DNA of 26,205 nt from contig CAURMH010000017.1 of NCBI GenBank assembly GCA_963525745.1, forward strand, positions 1 through 26,205. Reading direction: 5' to 3'. Shown here piece after piece: positions 23,250 through 26,205 of the stretch. Origin of the DNA: CAURMH01 sp963525745 (GTDB lineage Bacteria > Pseudomonadota > Gammaproteobacteria > Enterobacterales > Pasteurellaceae). The number at the start of each line of letters is the position of its first letter. Position 1 is the stretch's first letter. The translations under genes were made by a program, and so were the position numbers. The notes under the pieces were generated by a model, which was given only the letters and a program-made list of their open reading frames with translations, ran no database searches and had not been told where the DNA came from.

Positions 23250-24155
23250 TTACGCTTTCATCTTTTCCAACAAAAACTCAATCACCACCTGTACTTTGCG
23301 AGCTTTTTGGCTGTGTTGCAGATAGTACAAATAAAGTGGCGGATATTGTTGCCAATATTTCTGCAGAACGGGAACGAAATCGTCTTTGTCTTCAAACGTT
23401 TGCATATTCGGCTCGAAAATTCGACCGATGCCTAAGCCTTGTCGGGTGGCGTCAACGATGATTTCGGGGTCGTTGCACAGCAAAGGCGTTTTGATGTTCA
23501 TTGCCGTCTCTTGCCCGTCGATGTTCAGTACCAGCGGTTCAATGCGGTTAGATGAAATAAAGCGATAACCAATGAGCTGATGTACGGTCAAATCTTGCGG
23601 TGTTTTCGGTTTGCCGTGTTTTGCCACATAGCTTTTGCTCATATAAAGCCCTTCCTTGAACGCGGGCAACAGCTTAAGTGCCACCATGCCTTCTTCCAAA
23701 CGATTACCAAAGCGAATCCCGAGATCAAAACCGTCTTCCAATAAATTCACCAGTGCGTCATTAAGGGATATTTCCAGCTGAATTTTTGGGAAACGTTCGC
23801 TAAATTCCGCCAAGTGGGGGCGTAAAATCAGTTGATAAGCAAAACGCGAAAGGGTGATTCGCACCGTGCCGCCTGGTTCTGAATTGAAATGCTGAATTTC
23901 GTCTAAGGCTTGATTAAGCGTAATCATCGCCGTTTCCGTGCGCGCCAGCAATTCTCGCCCTGCATCAGTCAGCTGAATGTTACGCGTGGTACGGTGGAAC
24001 AACGACACGCCGATTTTTTGTTCCAACAGTTTCAACGATTGGCTTGCCGACGGCACGGCAATTTGTAATTTTCTTGCTGCGGCGGAAATACTCCCCTCTT
24101 GAGCAATAATTTGGAAAACGTTGAGTTGTCCGTAGTAAGAATTGTCTTGTTGCAT
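23250..24155 (-). CDS. LysR-family transcriptional regulator
   Basis: DNA-binding regulator of unknown effector. It has 301 residues. The N-terminal winged helix-turn-helix (about 10-65) reads NVFQIIAQEGSISAAARKLQIAVPSASQSLKLLEQKIGVSLFHRTTR, the LysR signature. A linker helix and a LysR substrate-binding domain follow (about 90-295, FPKIQLEISLNDALVNLLEDGFDLGIRFG). The RFG(N)RLEEGMVALKL pattern places it in the broad subgroup near genes for small-molecule oxidoreductases. It is divergent from the flavodoxin-fold oxidoreductase at 24264, the usual LysR target arrangement. The start at 24155 has only a distant AGG upstream, so it may be weakly translated. It appears intact while its presumed target genes are decaying. 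Confidence 0.92.
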   Translation of the reverse strand: MQQDNSYYGQLNVFQIIAQEGSISAAARKLQIAVPSASQSLKLLEQKIGVSLFHRTTRNIQLTDAGRELLARTETAMITLNQALDEIQHFNSEPGGTVRITLSRFAYQLILRPHLAEFSERFPKIQLEISLNDALVNLLEDGFDLGIRFGNRLEEGMVALKLLPAFKEGLYMSKSYVAKHGKPKTPQDLTVHQLIGYRFISSNRIEPLVLNIDGQETAMNIKTPLLCNDPEIIVDATRQGLGIGRIFEPNMQTFEDKDDFVPVLQKYWQQYPPLYLYYLQHSQKARKVQVVIEFLLEKMKA

Positions 24156-24210
24156 TATTAGTTTTTACCTAAAAATTTTTTTATCTTTTATACATCAAAT
24201 AATCATAATC

Positions 24211-24224
24211 ATTCTGCGTATAAT
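24211..24224. promoter_or_regulatory. Candidate LysR operator overlapping a -10 element
   Basis: ATTCTGCGTATAAT is an imperfect dyad (ATTnTnCGnAnAAT). Its right arm contains a consensus TATAAT (24219-24224), placed 39 bases before the start at 24264. The -35 region is poor. The position between divergent lysR and oxidoreductase genes suggests it may be the regulator's site, but this is inferred. Confidence 0.45.
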
Positions 24225-24263
24225 GTACAACATCAAATGACGAATTAACAAAAGGAAAACAAA

Positions 24264-24779
24264 ATGAAAAACGTATTAATCGTATTAGGTCATCCAGATT
24301 TAAACAGCTCAGAGGCAAATGCAGAAATTTTACAAGCGATGGAAAACGCATTACCAAATGCAAAAATTTGTCGTTTAGATAGCCTTTATCCGACTTATCA
24401 ATTTGATATTGAAGCAGAACAATCGGCAATTTTAGACGCAGACGTGATTGTGTTCCAATTCCCGTTCTCTTGGTATTCCGTCCCGTGCTTGATGGAATTA
24501 CGGATCGACAAAATATTCATTCACGGCTTCGCACACGGTTCAATGGCGAAAATTGGCAGTAAAAAATTGATTATCTCAACGACGGCAGGCGCACCCGCTG
24601 AAATCTATCAAAAAGACGGTTTTTTCCAACATACCGTGGAAGACTATTTGCCACAATTTGAAACCTTCGCGACATTATGCGGCTTGGAATACTTACCGCC
24701 AGTAATGACTTGTGGCGTGAGCTATGTGGGTCGTGATGAAGCGAAAATCGCAGAACAAAAAGCGATGGCACACAATTGA
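24264..24779 (+). CDS. Flavodoxin-fold NAD(P)H oxidoreductase, probably 3'-truncated
   Basis: Member of the NAD(P)H quinone reductase/MdaB-KefF-like family. It would bind FMN or FAD and reduce quinones or similar small electrophiles in the cytoplasm. The product is 171 residues. It begins NVLIVLGHPDLNSSEAN (phosphate-binding loop region) and has the family motif FQFPFSWYSVPCLMELRIDKIFIHGFAH (about 71-98). GSKKLIISTTAGAPAEIY and TLCGLEYLPPVMTCGVSYV follow. It ends abruptly ...EQKAMAHN just where aldo-keto reductase codons begin in another frame. Family members usually continue with a final helix of about 20 residues, so the 3' end has probably been lost. AAGGA precedes the ATG. It may still fold, since the missing part is peripheral. 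Confidence 0.8.
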   Translation: MKNVLIVLGHPDLNSSEANAEILQAMENALPNAKICRLDSLYPTYQFDIEAEQSAILDADVIVFQFPFSWYSVPCLMELRIDKIFIHGFAHGSMAKIGSKKLIISTTAGAPAEIYQKDGFFQHTVEDYLPQFETFATLCGLEYLPPVMTCGVSYVGRDEAKIAEQKAMAHN

Positions 24780-25251
24780 TGATGGCTTGCTCGATTACTG
24801 CAAACAAAAAGGTATTACCTTCTTCGCTTATATGGTGTTGGAACAAGGGGCGTTGAGCGGCAAATATAATGTTGCCAATCCGCTTCCTGAAGGCTCAATG
24901 CGTGGTATAGCTTACAATAAAGTATTGCCACAGTTAGAAAAACTCACCAATACCATGGCAGAAATGGGCAAAGCCAAAGGCGTGAGTGCGGCACAAGTGG
25001 CGTTGGCGTGGGCAATTCACAAAGGTACATTACCGATTTTGGGTGCAACCAAAGTTCACCATATCACCGATACGGCAAAAGCCGCTCAAATCGTCTTGAC
25101 CGGTGAACAAGCGGCAACTCTTGAACAACTTGCAAAAGACATGGGCGTGGATACCCGTGGGGGTTGGGAAGGGAAGCGTAATATCCTAAGCATAGGGCGT
25201 GTGGATTGCTTGCAATCCACGCATACCTATAATATTTGTAGTATCAAATAG
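24769..25251 (+). pseudogene. 5'-truncated aldo-keto reductase remnant
   Basis: Only the C-terminal third to half of an aldo-keto reductase remains. The frame reads IDDGLLDYCKQKGITFFAYMVLEQG (a beta-7/loop region), ALSGKYN, then VSAAQVALAWAIHKGTLPILGATK. The latter includes the NADP-binding ...PI.GATK segment. GVDTRGGWE follows, where such proteins normally end. The N-terminal barrel with the catalytic Asp-Tyr-Lys-His residues is absent. Its first recognisable codons start within the last codons of the preceding oxidoreductase gene, in the +1 frame, which marks a deletion junction near 24770-24780. The frame runs on some 27 residues past GGWE to 25251, unlike the family, suggesting a second change at the 3' end. 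It could be translated from ATG 24724 but should be inactive. Confidence 0.82.
25201..25220. promoter_or_regulatory. Perfect palindrome overlapping a possible promoter
   Basis: GTGGATTGC-TT-GCAATCCAC is a 9-bp perfect dyad. TTGCTT within it (25206-25211), a 16-base spacer and TATAAT (25228-25233) make a reasonable promoter for the gene starting at 25292. No T-run follows, so an operator or mRNA hairpin is more likely than a terminator. Confidence 0.5.
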
Positions 25252-25303
25252 TATGCATAAACTTCGTTCACACACCCTACAAGGAAAAACCATGAAAAAA
25301 CTC

Positions 25304-25312
25304 ACCGCACTT
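25304..25312 (-). repeat. USS in the ABM gene signal-peptide codons
   Basis: ACCGCACTT on the plus strand encodes Thr-Ala-Leu in the signal peptide (MKKLTALLG). Confidence 0.85.
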
Positions 25313-25544
25313 TTAGGGTTAACAATGGCAATGGCAGTAAACGCAACGCCGATGATGAATATCTTTGAACTCGGTATTCAAAAAGGGGCAACGGCAGATT
25401 ATGACAGCGTGGCGGAGCAAAATATCCGTGCGTCCATTCAAAACGAAAAAGGCACACTGGTAATGTATTCGGTGAAATCGAAAACCGATCCGCATTTAGC
25501 CTATATGGTGGAAATTTATGCGGACGAAAACGCTTATGAAATTC

Positions 25545-25553
25545 ACCGCACTT
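25545..25553 (-). repeat. USS at the end of the first ABM domain
   Basis: ACCGCACTT on the plus strand encodes part of HRTLP, about 27 bases before the frameshift. Confidence 0.85.
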
Positions 25554-26122
25554 TGCCGCAATATCGCGCTTTTTTAAAGCGCTTCGCCAGAGATTTTAAC
25601 GGATCATAAAAAATGCATCGCCCTTTATCCGCAATTCTTAGGCGATAAAAAAGTGAAACAAATCAAAACAACGCGCACCAACTATGTGACTGTGGAAGTG
25701 AAACCGGAAGACAATGTGAAATTTAAAGAAATCGTGATAGCGGAAATGGCACAATCGTTGAAAGTGGAAAGTAGTGTGATTGCGATGTATGCGGCGACTT
25801 TAAAAGACAACCCAAATCAATGGATTTTCTTTGAAATTTACGCTAACGACGCCACCTACGAAGCCCATCGCAAAACTTCGCATTTTAAAGATCACATTGT
25901 GAAAACGGAAGCAATGTTGAAAGATAAAGGTTATATTAAACTCTCCCCTGAATTTTTAGGTAATCGAGGAAATTTATTTTTCCAACCTTAATTTTTATTC
26001 CAATCAACTTTCTTTTTTTAAAGAAAATAGCGTCGATTTTTCTTTCTTAAATTCGCCCATCCCTTGCATTCTCCCCTTTAGGGTGTCAAACTCATCGCAA
26101 TTTTTAAAAGTGTAAAAAAATA

Positions 26123-26205
26123 ATGATAAAAAAACAAAAAACCTTAAAAAACCAAGATCCGCATTATCAGCAGGAAGTGGAAAAATACGACAATCCGATT
26201 CCAAG
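26123..26205 (+). CDS. rnr: RNase R, N-terminal fragment (cut by window end)
   Basis: 3'-5' exoribonuclease that degrades structured RNA and matures small stable RNAs. Only 27 complete codons are in the window: a lysine-rich start (MIKKQKTLKNQ) followed by DPHYQQEVEKYDNPIP. The DP...E..KY..PIPS motif is the conserved beginning of RNase R (E. coli MSQDPFQEREAEKYANPIPS). The ATG at 26123 is the only in-frame start before the motif. Its upstream region is A-rich with no clear Shine-Dalgarno. The rest of the gene lies outside the window, so the call rests on a short but distinctive match. Confidence 0.8.
   Translation, partial: MIKKQKTLKNQDPHYQQEVEKYDNPIP

Larger units (their letters stand above)
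25292..25991 (+). pseudogene. Exported tandem ABM-domain protein, split by a +1 frameshift
   Basis: The first part (25292-25609) encodes a signal peptide, MKKLTALLGLTMAMAVNA, and one ABM (antibiotic biosynthesis monooxygenase-like) ferredoxin-fold domain ending in YMVEIYADENAYEIHRTLPQYRAFLK. A nonsense tail RFARDFNGS and a stop follow. From about 25581 the +1 frame continues seamlessly (ASPEILTDHKKCIALYPQFLGDKK...). It leads into a second ABM domain with the parallel WIFFEIYANDATYEAHRKTSHFKDHI, ending at 25991. Removing one base near 25580 restores a 232-residue protein with two homologous domains. Substrate and function are unknown; small ABM proteins include quinol and heme oxygenases. AAGGA precedes the start. 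A GTG at 25653 could start the second half separately, but it has no good ribosome site. A sequencing error is possible. Confidence 0.82.

Noticed and set aside
25992..26122. Hairpin of A/T bases (AAAGAAAAT ... ATTTTTCTTT) before rnr
   Set aside because: The stem is made almost wholly of A-T pairs in low-complexity sequence and has no clear role; no convincing promoter hexamers could be fixed for rnr either.
1..26205. CRISPR arrays, insertion sequences, prophage, toxin-antitoxin or riboswitch
   Set aside because: No regularly spaced repeats, transposase motifs, terminal repeats, phage genes or conserved riboswitch cores were seen on either strand.

Overview
The window reads as a Pasteurellaceae chromosome, close to Haemophilus or Aggregatibacter. 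The 9-mer AAGTGCGGT, the Hin-type DNA uptake signal sequence (USS), occurs at least 18 times on the two strands. The comA-F competence operon has the H. influenzae layout, and codon choice is AT-leaning. Nearly everything is core chromosome. The one accessory, decaying stretch lies at about 23.2-26.0 kb.

Layout. (1) 1-1526: the 3' nearly complete napC (nitrate-reductase electron donor) with its own terminator, then mazG (NTP pyrophosphohydrolase) ending in a terminator shared with nfuA. (2) 1525-6601, minus strand: comA-comB-comC-comD-comE-comF followed by nfuA. comA-E encode a type IV pilus-like DNA uptake apparatus (PilM, N, O, P and Q equivalents), comF a PRTase-fold competence protein, and nfuA an Fe-S carrier. 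(3) 6601-10207: divergent ponA (PBP1A) and then rlmJ. A 22-bp CRP-S/Sxy competence element covers the ponA start codon and lies about 60 bp from a plausible comA promoter start. (4) 10272-11632, minus: rpe-gph, closed by an inverted-USS terminator. (5) 11756-17761: glpA-glpB-glpC (anaerobic glycerol-3-phosphate dehydrogenase) divergent from glpT (glycerol-3-phosphate importer). The 312-bp gap between them holds two perfect CRP sites, one at the centre of a 57-bp imperfect palindrome. (6) 17977-18337, minus: a tRNA operon Ser(GCT)-Arg(ACG)-Arg(ACG) with a strong promoter. (7) 18402-22397, minus: a tightly packed waaA-coaD-small lipoprotein-rep operon, divergent from an lgtF/waaE-like LOS glucosyltransferase. 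(8) 23250-25991: a LysR regulator divergent from a flavodoxin-fold oxidoreductase whose 3' end is fused to a 5'-truncated aldo-keto reductase. These are followed by a secreted tandem ABM-domain protein broken by a +1 frameshift. (9) 26123 to the end: the first 27 codons of rnr (RNase R).

Functionally the window covers DNA uptake, cell-wall synthesis, rRNA methylation, sugar-phosphate and glycerol-phosphate use, LOS core assembly and replication restart. I did not find a convincing new multi-gene system. The most informative observations are regulatory (competence element, glp palindrome) and the gene-decay events near the right end. All functions rest on sequence recognition by eye; no database search or fold calculation was run.
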